Shown here: positions 12,309 through 23,923 of the stretch, in pieces
How positions within the stretch are numbered: position 1 is the first letter of the stretch
Layout: each line of letters opens with the position of its first letter
NCBI GenBank assembly: GCA_037974965.1
Contig: JBBPFI010000013.1
Location: forward strand, 620,001 to 684,000
Length of the DNA stretch: 64,000 bases
DNA from: Dacryopinax spathularia
Taxonomy: Eukaryota; Basidiomycota; Dacrymycetes; Dacrymycetales; Dacrymycetaceae
Direction of reading: 5' to 3'
The notes under the pieces: model-generated
The model's input: the letters and a program-made list of their open reading frames with translations, nothing else
Databases searched by the model: none
Told to the model about the DNA's origin: nothing
Made by a program: the position numbers and the translations under genes

Positions 12309-12576
12309 GGCTTGCGCAACCGCCGCGTAGGCGCCGAGGTGAGGAGGGAGGCAAGCGGGCTTGGGGCCAGTCAGCACGCTGACTAGCTACAAGCGTGCTA
12401 TAAATTTGCTATAGCCTACTGTACATTGCTCTACTGTACATCAGGATCTCCAACTGCCATGTTCCAAAGATTCATAGGATGTTCTTGCCACCTCATGCCA
12501 TCGTCGCTGGTGATGACCCTCCGCAAGGAGCGTGCCTGGCCATCCTCAGACGTGGGCTACCAACGTAAAGTTTGGA

Positions 12577-15254
12577 TTATCGCTGCCGTTTGTCCACCAA
12601 TGTATACCCATACTCCAACAGCCTGATCTCACATCAGTTCTGCTGCACACGAACGAGTGGGAAGTGACATACCAATCCGGATCGATCTCCGTCAATATCC
12701 GAATACTATCCCCCATCAGCATCTTCCAAACCCACACAAAGCCGAAAGGTACTCACTTCGTCGTCCTCGTCTCCTCCACCTCATGATACACCACCCACCC
12801 GCTCGCCGGCCTCCTCGTAAACAACACCGAACTGGGATGACACTGCAGCACCGTATCCTGTCTCACGCCTCTCCACGTCCCGTCAGGCATGATCCGCGCT
12901 GCGTTGCGCCAGTACCCTGCGACAAGACATTTTCGGAGACGGGTGTGGTCGCCTTCGCATGAGACGAGAGGGATACGCCAGCGGAGGAAGTATTTCTTGA
13001 GTTGGGAACGGATGGACATGGCTCGTGAGAGAGCGCGGAAGTTGAGAGCGTGAGCGCGGCAGAAGGAGGAGGAGGAGCGGCCTTGTTTGGTGAAGGCGTT
13101 GTACGCTGCAGCGGAAATCAGTCTCCTGGACCGCACCTCACAAGCAGTCAATGCACATACCATTCAGCAAAGTCAGATGATCCTGCCCAACCAAAGTCAG
13201 CATATATGCGCCACAAATCGACGCGAAGTACTTACCCCCTCCTGAGCAGTAAACTTCCTCCTCTCAAGCTCCGCAAGCGCACCAGCCTGTCCATCAGGAA
13301 TGACAAACACGTCCTGCACCCCGTCTTCATCAGCAACTCCTCGTCATTGCAGATACGGAAGGGCATACCTGAACAGACGTAACAGCAGCGATAGTAAGCA
13401 TCTCCTCGCCGCACTTGAACTCGCCGGAAGCCAACAACTACACCATATAAGATCAGCATCACTCCCCCAGGTGAGAGAAAAGGCGGGTGAAATAGACTCA
13501 CGCATTTCGCCATCCTCAAATCCAACGCCATCTCCCCCATCCTCTCCCCTTCCTGTGTCATCCTACCCTCACTATCCACGGCACCGCAAGCGATGAGCCA
13601 CTCCAGTGCTCTAACGAGATTTTCAGCCGGCGGGGGAGTAGGCCACTCGAATTTGTTCAGGTTGTCGATCCCCAGTGCCTTCAACTGGAGAACAGGCAAG
13701 CTGAGGTCGGTTCGGATCAGTTCGGGCGGAGTGGTCCTTTGGAGCGAGCTGAACGAGTCTTCCGTATATAGTCTATAACAGACCCCTCTCGTCGTCCGCC
13801 CAGCCCGACCAGCGCGCTGCGTCGCACTTGCTCTGCTCACTGGTGTGGTAACAAGCCGCGAGATCCCACTAGCAGCATCGTACGACCTTAGCTTGACGAA
13901 CCCGCTGTCGACTACGAATCGGATACCGTCGATCGTTATTGACGCTTCGGCGATGTTGGTGCTTATTACTACTTTCCGGGAGGTTGGGAGTGAGGGGTCG
14001 AATATCCGTTGTTGGTCTTCGTATGGTAGGCCGGCATGGAGCGGGAGGAGCTTGAGTTCCATCGCCGTTTTGGGCATTCTGCTCAGAATGTCAGTCTATT
14101 CAAGGGATGAGAGGAGAAAGTGACGCACGTGGGTATCCACTCAGCAAGCATGTCAACACACCGGTCAATCTCCTCCCTCCCCGTCAAGAACACCAGCACG
14201 TCCCCCTGCCCCTCTCTCACATGAAGCCGCTTGACGGTTTCGGCCGCTTCGCGCACGTAGTCGCTCGCCGGCTCTTGCAGGTATGCGACGTCGACGGGGT
14301 ACATTCGTCCTTCGAGGGAGACGATGACTGCTTCGTCTGGATTCGAAGTCTCGCTTGGGACGGAGGATGGGGTGGAGGTGAAGTAGTCATAGAAGTACTG
14401 TGCGTCGAGGGTTGCGGAGGAGATGATGAGTCGGAGGGAAGGGCGTTTTCGGCGGATTCTGGCGAATATCAGCATATACTCTGGATTCTGTGGGTGCACG
14501 AGCCTACTTCTTCAGAACACCTAACAGCAGATCGGTATATGCGCTCCGTTCGTGTGCTTCATCGATCTACGTCCACGTCAGCCTGCCTATAGGGTAGAAG
14601 AGAACAATGCGCGCACCATGATAACCGAATATTTGCTCAACAGCGGATCTCGCATACACTCGCGAAACAACATCCCATCCGTCATATACCGAATCCTCGT
14701 CCTCTCCGGATCCGACAGATCCTCAAACCTGATCGTATACCCCACCTCGTCCCCAAGCACAGTCCCAACCTCCTCAGCAACACGCTGAGCAACGCTCGTC
14801 GCGCTTATCCGTCTTGGCTGCGTACATGCTATTACCCGTCCTCCGCCCGCCCAGCCAGCCTCGAGCAGGTATTGAGGGAGTTGAGTGGTCTTCCCGCACC
14901 CGGTTTGGCCGACTACGACGAGCACGCCATATCGCTCGACGCACCACAGGAGCTTGCGCCGGTGCTGATAGATCGGCAGGCGCTCGCGCTGCGCTTGTAT
15001 ACCGAGGCTGGCGAATTTCTGGGAAGAGGAGACGAGCGGGCCCGGGTCCGCGGCAGTAGCGCGGTCTAGCGTGCTGCCTGTGTTTCGGCATGGTCAGGAG
15101 TCGAGAATGTGCATGATGTTGCCAGAGGAGAAATGACAATGGATTGACAATGAGACAATGAGACCGGACAGTGGTTAGCGCGCGGGTATCATGCCGGAAA
15201 TGGGGACGCACCAGGCCCTGTCGTGCCTGGCTTCCAGAACACGGGTGTCGGCAT
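12577..15254 (-). CDS. DHX35: DEAH-box RNA helicase, DHX35 orthologue
   Basis: This is an ATP-dependent RNA helicase associated with spliceosomal C-complex preparations in animals. Eleven exons close in phase to give 688 residues, against about 703 in human: 15212-15254, 14617-15077, 14508-14566, 14129-14458, 13502-14078, 13369-13437, 13236-13313, 13161-13182, 12757-13105, 12673-12705 and 12577-12622. Motif I GQTGCGKT is at residues 71-78, then Ia TQPRR, II DEAH at 170-173, [17 protein letters not shown], and [10 protein letters not shown]. The HA2 and OB-fold regions follow. The N-terminus has [10 protein letters not shown], matching the family signature FWRPGTEGPG, which fixes the start at 15,254. 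The last exon gives [16 protein letters not shown], like the family C-terminal WLLE. Two exons are very short (22 and 33 nt). No key motif is damaged. Confidence 0.95.
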
Positions 15255-15736
15255 TAGGACTATAGCGTCAGGCTCGCAATATACAGCGCTAGGCGCCTCC
15301 TTCACTAGGATTGCACGGTGCTCCTACAGTGGTATTGGAGCGCGACGATGGGTGTAGCAATGAATCGGAAGTGAGTGGGAGTGCGGAGCCGGGGCACCAC
15401 AAAAGACGCGCCGGTCAAAGGATGACGATGTTTGCCGATATGACCGAGGAGGAAGAGCCACGGAGGTGCGGTGGTTTGATGTTGATAGAGCCCGTTGTTG
15501 CTGACAGACACAAGATAGCCGCCTTGCTGTGATATTGCGCAGAGCGAGACCGGGGTTCGTTGTTGTTACAGCTCCAAAATAGAGTGACGGCCGATAATAA
15601 CCCACTTACGGTCAGAGGCGCAATAATGCCCCTTCAACGATCAAGTGGCGCTGCGTGAATTGTTGGCGCGTGAAAGAGAGCGTTGCGAGCGGAAGCATCG
15701 GACATCAGCCGGTCGGCAAGGGGCCCACCAAAAGCG
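15255..15736. other. DHX35 upstream region
   Basis: This is the promoter and leader of the minus-strand helicase. No supported reading frame was seen. It ends at the left 10-bp target duplication of the transposon, 15,727-15,736. Confidence 0.6.
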
Positions 15737-15825
15737 GAGAAAATTGCTATATTGACCCCTCTGCGGAGGCGTTGTTGCTACAATGACCCCGGAGGCGGAT
15801 TTTGCTATTCTGACCCCTAGGGTCC
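15737..15825 (+). repeat. Left terminal inverted repeat, 89 bp
   Basis: It pairs with 16,231-16,319 at 87 of 89 positions. It contains three copies of TTGCTANNNTGACCCC starting at 15,744, 15,775 and 15,802 (spacing 31 and 27 bp), with GGAGGCG-type linkers between them. Confidence 0.93.
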
Positions 15826-16230
15826 TCCTAGTTAAGTATGTTAATTTGTATTATTTGCGCTGTTATTAGCAAAAAGAGCAGTTTGAGCCAAGAACTTCAG
15901 ATAAGCGCCAAAGAATAAAAGAGCAAAAAATACGCAAATGAGTTGAGATGTGGAGGAGGCTCTCTGAGGTGCACTTCCAGGATTAGTGGCCATGTAAGGT
16001 CATCAAAAGCTTCTGAGTAAAACGCAAATTTAATATCAAACACTTATTGTAAGTGTGGTGTTAGAGCCCTTATTCACGTATCTTTCCCCTTCTAAAGATT
16101 CACTCCCTCTCTGGAATTACTGCTGAATTTACTGGTGCGTTTACATGTAAATTTCAGGAAGCGATCCTTACAATTCTATTTTATTTGCGCTAATGGAGGT
16201 TGTAATTACGACTTAACACGGCTAATGTCC

Positions 16231-16319
16231 GGACCCTAGGGGTCAGAATAGCAAAATCCGCCTCCGGGGTCATTGTAGCAACAACGCCTCCGCAGAGGGG
16301 TCAGTAAAGCAATTTTCTC
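16231..16319 (-). repeat. Right terminal inverted repeat, 89 bp
   Basis: This is the reverse complement of the left end. The two differences from the left repeat both fall in the outermost TTGCTANNNTGACCCC unit, which reads TTGCTTTACTGACCCC here. Confidence 0.93.
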
Positions 16320-17271
16320 ACCAAAAGCGACTCAGCCACAGAAGCCTGCCCTTCATTCCATACCATCGGACACCCGCGTGCTCACTTTTTGGTAGGGGCC
16401 AATAGGGTCGCGTTCTGGGCCTTCTGGGGAATGTCTGCTCCCAAGTCCACACGGGCATGGCAGAGATAATTCAGCGCATTCAATGCGATGACAACTTCAG
16501 GGTGTAGACAGGGATGATATCCTTCGTATGAATGAAATACAGCATCGCCACAACGGGTAGGTTGCTAGTGAGGAATGTGTGCAATGCCCGAGGTGAAGAG
16601 CGACGTATGTAGATATTCTCGGGAGATATGCGGAGGGCGGCGCTTCGGGAACAGACGAGTGTGGGAAATGTGAGAAATTGCGGGACTGTGGCAGCAAGGT
16701 TCGGCGCGGGAGCGGGGGTCGGATCGCACGAGTTCTGTGTGCCAAAGATTCGGTATAGAAGAGGAGAAGCGAAGAAGCTTTTGCCCGGTCGAGACAGGAA
16801 TTTTCCCTTTTCACTTTCTCACAAAGTTCGTGCTTCTTCCCGTGGTCGCTGACAACGTCCTTTTCCCCGCCTTCTTTCTCTGTCCACACGCTGAGGTTTC
16901 TTCCTCCGAAGAAGGGGATTGTTTGATCAGGAAAACGAGGGACCGACGCCACGTACCGAGGATCTGGTACGGATCGTCGCCTCATCTCGTCACCGCTCAT
17001 CCGTCCCTCTTTTACCACTCCTCCACATCTCCCCCGTTCTCCTCCCTCGCTCCCTTCCCCTTCTCCCCCGCCCCCGCTCTCCGTCCTGTCGTGCATACCA
17101 GGCCTGTCACCGTTCTCGGACAGAGCCCGCCCCCGCACACCGAATAGATCGCCCACTCCAACCCGATCAGGCACAGGCAACCTGCGCATCCTCAGCACAG
17201 ACACCAACATCCGGCCCGCGGGTCCACTCCCGCACCAGCACTGGACGCTCGCCCTCGCAGGCCCACCTCCA
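16320..17271. other. Upstream region of the double-BTB gene
   Basis: It begins with the right target duplication of the transposon. Long frames on the minus strand (16,497-17,447) and plus strand overlap one another and the BTB 5' end, have no recognisable domain and look like shadows of GC-rich DNA. About 16,990-17,160 is pyrimidine-rich, as expected for the BTB promoter or leader. Confidence 0.5.
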
Positions 17272-19146
17272 ATGGGATCATCAACTGAGGACTTGCACTC
17301 GCCCGTGCATGCCGTGCACGGGCTCGCAATCAACGATGCTTCGAGTGTGGCCACTACCCGGCCGGGAAGCAGGCTCGACGTCGTCGCTGAGGAATTCCCG
17401 CTCCCACCGCCGCTATTCGGCACTGCTGCAGAGGATGCGGACGTCATCCTTCGCTCGAAGGACGGTGTAGACCTCTACGCACACGGGATCATGCTCAAGC
17501 GCGCGTCGCCCGTGTTCGCGAGCAGCCTGAGCGAGCTAGTTTCAGAAGTCCCTGTGTTGAATATCGACGCGGACGGGCGGACGATCGACACCCTCCTCCA
17601 ATACATCTACCCCGATTGCCGACCAGAGCTCGGCGGCGACTTCGATGCCTTCCTCGCCGTCCTCCAGCTGGCGGTCGTCTACCAGGTCGGCCATGTCATG
17701 CAGATGCTCCGGCAGATGCTCGTCACGCCCGACTTCCTCCAGCAGTACCCAATCCGAATCTATGCCGCGGCCACGCGATGGAGGTTCAACGAAGAAGCCG
17801 AGATCGCCGCTGAGGCTACTGGCAAACTCGACCTAGCCCAAGTAGGAGAGAAGGAAGTGGGCAACATCAGCGCAACCGACCTGGTCAAGCTCATGGCCCG
17901 CCACAGGAGGAGGAAGGGCGATATCCTCGAGGCGCTCAAGGGGTGGAAGAACGCCTTGTGCAAGACGTGCCAGGGCATGCCGGGCGATAGCTGGAGCATG
18001 CGGTACTACGTTCGGGCGGTGGATGAGATCAAGAAGCGTCCGGCGACGGACGTGATCTTCAGCGAGGAGTTCATCAACCAGGAGACGAATAAGAGCATAT
18101 GCCCGGAATGCGACAACTACTTCACGCTGAGTACAAGGTTGAGGGAGCTCAAGCAGGCGGCGACGCATAGTATGAGGAGGCATTCGCCTTGTGCGCACTC
18201 TTTCACATTGTACATGCGGCATATACTGACTCTTCCTCCAGCGTACTCCCGCAAGTCTGTTCAGAGCACCGCATCGACTATTTCTCCTATGACGCCTATT
18301 CCATCCACCCCTCAATTCGACAACATCTTCTCCGAAGGCGACTGCATCCTCCGCTCGATCGACTCGCAAGACATCCGCGTCTACCGACGAATCCTTATCG
18401 AAGCGTCGACATTCTGGAAGCACCTCTTCTCCCTCCCGCAATCCCAGCCCGATGTCGACCCATCCGACCCAGAGAGCGCTGTCCCGATCGTCGACTGCAC
18501 GGAGCGCGGGCGCACACTCAAGCTCCTCCTGCAGCTTATCTACCCTGTTCCCAAACCTCAGTTCCGCACTTTCGCCCAGATTGAGCCGGTGCTCGAAGCG
18601 GCTCACAAATTCGAGATGGATGCTGCGCTCCAGCATCTCGCCGGTATCCTTCGCGAGCCTCATTTCATCCAGCTCGACCCCGTGCGCGTATACGCCCTCG
18701 CATGCAGGTACGAGCTGCCCGACCTCGCGCGACTCGCATCGAGCTACACGCTCCGGTCCGACCTCGAACAAACGGCGGAAGAGTCCGTCTTCGGCCTCTC
18801 CGCAGTCTCCTTCCTCCGCCTGCTCCAATTCCGCGACACGCGCGCCGCCCAAATAGCCGCCATCCTGACCGAACGCTCCCCGCCCTCCCCATGCGAACAA
18901 TGCAAGATCGCCTGGGCGTCCAACTGGCTCCGCCTCGCCCTCGAAGAAGTCCGCCGCCGACCGGTCTCGGACGCTATTTTCTCTCTGAGCTTCGTGACGA
19001 AGAGCTTTGATGTTGAGCAGGTCAGGCGGAGCTTCGACAGGATCGGGTATCATCAGTGCAACAATATCTTCAATATTGCGGACCATGATTGGCTGCAGGA
19101 GCTGAAGAAGAAGATCGATCAACTGCCGGAGTCGCTCGATCCTTGA
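17272..19146 (+). CDS. Double BTB/POZ domain protein, about 607-624 aa
   Basis: The protein contains two BTB/POZ modules in a row. The first starts near residue 55 (EDADVILRSKDGVDLYAHGIML, then FASSLSEL). The second starts near residue 350 (EGDCILRSIDSQDIRVYRRILI, then FWKHLFSLP). Each is followed by a helical region ending with a paired-Cys CKTCQG or CEQCK element and a repeated tail (RYYVRAVDEIKKRP...VIFSEEF versus LRLALEEVRRRP...IFSLSF), so the protein is an internal duplication. BTB domains dimerise or recruit Cullin-3. In mushrooms this family is expanded and mostly uncharacterised. An intron at 18,191-18,241 (51 nt, GTGCGC, ACTGAC branch, TCCAG) is probable although it keeps the frame open; removing it gives 607 residues. 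Confidence 0.88.
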   Translation: MGSSTEDLHSPVHAVHGLAINDASSVATTRPGSRLDVVAEEFPLPPPLFGTAAEDADVILRSKDGVDLYAHGIMLKRASPVFASSLSELVSEVPVLNIDADGRTIDTLLQYIYPDCRPELGGDFDAFLAVLQLAVVYQVGHVMQMLRQMLVTPDFLQQYPIRIYAAATRWRFNEEAEIAAEATGKLDLAQVGEKEVGNISATDLVKLMARHRRRKGDILEALKGWKNALCKTCQGMPGDSWSMRYYVRAVDEIKKRPATDVIFSEEFINQETNKSICPECDNYFTLSTRLRELKQAATHSMRRHSPCAHSFTLYMRHILTLPPAYSRKSVQSTASTISPMTPIPSTPQFDNIFSEGDCILRSIDSQDIRVYRRILIEASTFWKHLFSLPQSQPDVDPSDPESAVPIVDCTERGRTLKLLLQLIYPVPKPQFRTFAQIEPVLEAAHKFEMDAALQHLAGILREPHFIQLDPVRVYALACRYELPDLARLASSYTLRSDLEQTAEESVFGLSAVSFLRLLQFRDTRAAQIAAILTERSPPSPCEQCKIAWASNWLRLALEEVRRRPVSDAIFSLSFVTKSFDVEQVRRSFDRIGYHQCNNIFNIADHDWLQELKKKIDQLPESLDP

Positions 19147-20074
19147 AGGCCGCGCCACCCCTCCTCAAACCACCCTACAAGTTTCTCCGCATACATTGGA
19201 ACAACACCAAAAATTCAGCATTCAGGATGAAACAATCATCTCAATCTGATCATCTTCGATTCCTTCCCTCTCTCTGCAACCCCATCGGTTTCTTCTTTCA
19301 GTCTCTCAGTTCCTCCTTGGGATCTCCGGTCGCTCGCTTCTTCTCTCTTCTCGTTCTCGTTCTCATTCGGCTAAAATATGTTCTGTCCGCTTCCAGTATA
19401 TGCTCCCCTACTCGGCGCCCATCCACTCGTTTCGTTTTCTTTTCTGCTGTCTCATACATTACTCCCCACGCTGTTTCCCTATCCTATCCCTACCCCATGC
19501 GGTACAAAACTACATTTGCCTACACTTGCTTACTGCGCCGGTCGTTCACGTTGGAAATCTTGGTTGGGCGGATGATCTTGCTTGGTTGCTTGCGGTTGGT
19601 TGTGTATAGTTGTGAAACCCCTTGGTCCTCTTTGTGTAGGCTAGACAAGGAATGTGATGCAATCCAAGAGACTGGGTGTGAAGCGTTGGGTGGAAGTCGG
19701 CTTCTGGAAGCGTGGATTTGGCCATTGTTCGCTGCTTCATGCAAAAAGTCCGCTTCTTGCTTCTCGATGCTTCATCCAACCAGTCCACGGAAGCCGCAGA
19801 ACGACTTCTGTCGAGGAAACCAAAAGCGCTTCCTAACTGTTGCTTCTCCTGGTGAACAAGGAAGCCGTGGATGCACGTGCCTCCGAAGTTGGCAGAAGAG
19901 AGCGCTCATCCCAACGCGCGTCATCGGTCCCCGCCGGAGGGCCCTAACCCACACCTTCCTTCCCCAGCCAAAGACTCCAACCAGCAACTAAGTTGCTGCG
20001 CTCGCACTCCCCTCTGGCAACAGCCCGCAAATGCCTAGCTTTCTATCGGATATAATACTCTTATAGCAGCAAGA
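19147..20074. other. Intergenic region, BTB 3' end to TTC7 promoter
   Basis: Only overlapping chance frames on both strands are present, the longest being 19,089-19,991 plus without a domain. The first few hundred bases are T/C-rich, consistent with a 3' UTR. Confidence 0.5.
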
Positions 20075-23000
20075 ATGGCAAACCCAAAAGCGGCCCATTA
20101 TGAGCAGCAGCTGTTGGCTGCGATGTGCCGCGGCGCGTGGGCGGATTTGGAGCCGGGCAAGTCGCCTAAGGCGGTTTGGCTCACTTGGAATGAGTTGATT
20201 AGGAAGTATAAGAAACATAATCCCGACTCAGGTGCGTCTTTCAGGTTATCAGATTGTGGAGAGTATGTGTATTGAAATCCGTGTAGGACTGGCGACTGTT
20301 GCCATGCAAACGCAAACCTTGGCTCTGCTAATCGCGAGGCATCACCCGGACCCGCCAGAAGAAGCTCTGCAGAGCATGCCCTCCAGCATCGGAAAAGTCC
20401 AACTCGATCTGGACGGCGACCTCGAAGGCGTACAAGGCGGGCTCGAAGTCGGGTCAGAATGCAAGCTAGAGCCCGGGAGCAAGAGCGAGACAGACGGGAA
20501 CGTTGAAGAGCTCCGCGGGATGCAGGAGAAGGCTCAGGCGTCCGATTCGATCAAGATGGTCGAACTGTATTATGCTTATGCGCGAGGAGAGCTGGATCGG
20601 TGTCTGGAGCTGGTTGGGAGCGTTAACCTAGACAGTGCTCCGCCCGAACGAACACAGACACGAACTTCTGCTGGGAGCAGAGCGCATAACGTCAAGCTTT
20701 CTCTGACCGAGCGGATCGAGAGTATCACCCATTCCGGAAGTGTGCAAAGCGCTTCGCCAGCTGGGTCGATTCTTTCGCGGAAGACCATTGTGGATCCGAA
20801 ACGAGCCTGGTGGACTATCGAGCGCGTGAGGACACGCTGCCTGGAAGGGATGGCCTGTGAGGAAGTGAAGAACGTACCTGCCGCGTTGCGGGCGTACGAA
20901 GCAGGAACCGGACTGTTGGAGGATTTGGGATTTAGGAAACCCGAAAATTCGGCTCAGAAGAATGAGGCATTTTCACAATATCGGGAGCTCTGGAGATGGG
21001 CAGAACGGCTCTTATGGAGAGCGTCGTTGGTCTCTGCACGTATAAGGTGAGTAATCGAACCCTGGACGTATCACATATGCCTGATATCTTGCAGCTCAAT
21101 GCCGCACGCCCTTCAAATTCTCCGGTCGTATCATCTCTGCAGCCAATGGTGGGCCGCGGCCTTCCGCCCCTTCCACCGCTCCAAAGCCTACTCCCTCTAC
21201 ATCCGCGCCCTCTGCTTCGCCTCCCCGTTGGATCCCGAAACGAACGCCATTCGACCAACCGCGACAATCTCACTCGCTGCCTGGACTCAGGAGGCCAAAG
21301 ACGCTCTCCATGAGTATAGAAATATCTTGCAGGCTACTACTGTCTTCCCTAGAGCAGGGCAGGTGAATACGCGGGTGGTGGATTTTGCTGATCTGTGCAT
21401 GGCTGTGTGGGAGAAAGGAGGGGAGAGCGAGGATGAGGCGCCCTGGGTCATCGATGTAATTATTCTGTCCCAGTCATCTCAAGTGCCAAACTCACGTGCA
21501 TATAGCTCATGTGGTGGGGAACAACCCTTACGTTCCACTCCCATCGGATTCTTCGGCATCTGACGAGACTCCTCGTCTCAGTTGGCGAGATCGACGAAGC
21601 AAAACGCGTCTTCCGGCTTTACGTCCAGCTGGTGACCAAAGCCCGCGAAACCTCAGCAGGCGACGTATCCCTCCAACTCAAGCGTCGACCAACAGAAGAA
21701 GCCGCTGCTCCGCCCTCAGAAATCGCGCAGGACGAGGGCGAACTGGACCAACTAGGGGCGGGCAAAGACGCGGACGGAGATAGGACATTCGTTTCTGCCC
21801 TTGTCTTCGGCATTAGGATGTTGAGCAGGTGGGCGGAGACGGTGGAGGATGGGAAGGAGGCGTGGAAGATGGCCGAGCTTGGGGACTCGATTCTCAGCGC
21901 ATCGGACGGCAGGAGAGACCAAGGGCTGCAAGCGAGGTTGAAGACTGCGTCTGGGATAGTGAAGAGGACACAGGCAGCCATCGGTAGGACTTGCACCTTG
22001 GATCCATGCCAGCATGTTTGACCGCATGAGCAGAGATGGAGCCGGAAACTCGGCCAAAGCACCAATCCGCCGCCCAGGAACTTCTCACAACCTCACTGAA
22101 GCTCGACTCCACCGCCGACACACTGTACCACCTCGCCCATCTTCAAGCCGAATTACGTGATATCAACTCCGCCGTACTCACAGCTAAGCAAGCAGTCGAA
22201 AGAGACCCACGAGAAGTGCGAGCATGGCATCTTCTCGCCCTTCTCCTCACTGCGCAAGGGGACTATAATGGCGCTCTTGCTGTTATCAAGCTGGGCTTGG
22301 AAGAAGTTGCAGCGCAGCAAGAAATCGAGCTTGCCAAAGAGACCGCTCTGAACCCATCTCTCCCGCAAGTCGAGGGTGTCTCGTCAAGAGACTTTGCGGG
22401 CAGCGGATCAAAACGGAATTCGGCTACTGTCAGTGGACTGCCCGAATCAAGCGGTACTCCAATGGTCGCAGCATCCCCCGAACAGGCGCTTCTGGATTCA
22501 GATTCTATCCCACTGGGATACACGCTGCTGAAACCTGTGGCGAGCAGGAGACCTTCAAGAACTGAGCGATTCGAAGCTGCCCTCCAGCTGTTGATCACCC
22601 GGAACGCGATCGTGGAGCTGCTGGAAGGACCGGAAAGTGCAAACGCAAACTGGGTGGACATCTTCGCTTTCTTCTCGGAACAGTGTCCGATCCCTATGGA
22701 CCGCACGCAATCACGGAGACACTCATTCGGTATGCCCATGCTTCTCGCATTTAAGGGCACCTCTAACCTCTCTGCAGATACTGTGCCTACCCCGTTACCG
22801 CCACCTGAACCTGTCCGACCAGTAGAAACGCTGTCAACGGTGCAGGAAGTCTCAGCAATGCAAGTCCCGCAGGTTGTAACACACGAGCCTTCCGAACCAC
22901 CTCCGGAACATTCGAACGGCAACACGCCTCGACAATCCAGCGAGCAAGGCAAATTCTTGCAGCCCAGGCCTCCCGGGTTCAAAGGCCAGCAGCGTATACG

Positions 23001-23923
23001 GTCTGGTGGCAGAGATGAGAAGCGGGTCAACTTGGACGAACTGCGCATGAAGTCCCAGAAACTGCTGCAAGGAGGGCAAAAGCAGCTGCAGACACTGTCG
23101 AGGAAAATCATCCACCGGGATGCGCAAGGTCACCGAATACCGCGATCAAGATCAGTACCAGGTATGTCTGTCACTGCAAAGTAGGAGTAAATAGTTAACT
23201 CTGTCCCAGATTTCAACAAGCCACCACCGTCCGCTTCTGTATACCAAGCATCATCCATCCACTCACGAGTGAGACGGTATCCTTCTCCTGGCTCCATGCG
23301 AGGATCAATGCGCGGCGGCTTGTCTCCGGCAAGGCTCGAACCGCCGTCGCCGTCCATCGTCGCCTCCGAGCCGTCAGGCCATACCGGTCGAACGCAGCAC
23401 GAGACAAGGATCTTGTCCGACCTGTGGTTGATGTCGGCTGCCACGTTCCGCAGGATGGGACAGATCGAGCAGGCGCACGGTGCGATCCAAGAAGCCGAGG
23501 TTATTGACCCTGAAAACCCCAACGTGTGGGTACAGGTACGTTCCTCTCGCCAAAGGTTTTATAGCACATCACGAACCGACGACTGTATAGCTTGGCCTTT
23601 ACTTCGCCGCATTGGACAATCGCCGACTAGCGATCGAGTCTTTCCACAAGGCGCTCGTGATCGACCCAGACCACGTCCCCGCCTCCGTTCATCTGGCACA
23701 GCAGTACCTGCAAAACGACGCCGCCGATCTCGCCTCCGGCCTGTTGATGGCCATCACCCAAGGTTCAGGCTGGGACGTCGCCGAAGCATGGTACTTCCTT
23801 GCTAAGGCGTGCGAGAAGCTCAATCGCAGGGAGAGGGAGCGCGAGTGCCTCGTGTATGCGCTCAGACTCGAGGAGAGCAAGCCGATTCGTCCACTTGGCA
23901 AGGCCGTGCCGCGCAGTCTCTGA
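20075..23923 (+). CDS. YPP1: TTC7/YPP1-type TPR scaffold of the PI4-kinase complex
   Basis: This looks like the fungal counterpart of TTC7/Ypp1, which with Efr3 anchors the phosphatidylinositol 4-kinase Stt4 at the plasma membrane. Exons: 20075-20231, 20287-21046, 21095-21455, 21506-21983, 22034-23161, 23210-23535 and 23591-23923; every junction closes, giving 1180 residues. Inside exon 5 a GTATGC...CTAAC...CTGCAG intron at 22,730-22,777 (48 nt, frame-neutral) is very likely, giving 1164. Helical TPR units occur at the N-terminus, at residues about 450-560 (VGEIDEAKRVFRLYV) and densely at the C-terminus (AHGAIQEAEVIDPENPNVWVQ, LAIESFHKALVIDPDHVPA). The end, CLVYALRLEESKPIRPL, parallels TTC7's CFLTALELEASSPVLPF. 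A basic Ser/Pro-rich linker (about 850-970) separates the TPR blocks. Its 3' end converges on TAF11 with 104 bp between stops. Confidence 0.85.

Larger units (their letters stand above)
15737..16319. mobile_element. 583-bp non-autonomous DNA transposon (MITE), Mutator-like
   Basis: The element has 89-bp terminal inverted repeats (15,737-15,825 and 16,231-16,319) that differ at only two positions. It is flanked by a perfect 10-bp direct repeat ACCAAAAGCG (15,727-15,736 and 16,320-16,329). The ends start GAGAAAATTGC. Long inverted repeats with a 9-11 bp duplication are the hallmark of Mutator-like elements; hAT gives 8 bp and Tc1/mariner gives TA. The 405-bp interior is AT-rich compared with the flanks and has no reading frame, so it must rely on a transposase from elsewhere. 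The near-identical ends and perfect target duplication indicate a fairly recent insertion. It lies about 480 bp upstream of the DHX35 start and could affect that promoter. Confidence 0.88.

Noticed and set aside
16497-17447. 316-residue minus-strand frame upstream of the BTB gene
   Set aside because: It overlaps the BTB start in antisense, has low-complexity GG/SE composition and no domain. It is probably a shadow of the pyrimidine-rich promoter.
17833-19158. 441-residue open frame on the minus strand opposite the BTB gene
   Set aside because: It lies wholly antisense to the well-supported BTB coding exons and mirrors their GC-rich codon bias; no domain is present.
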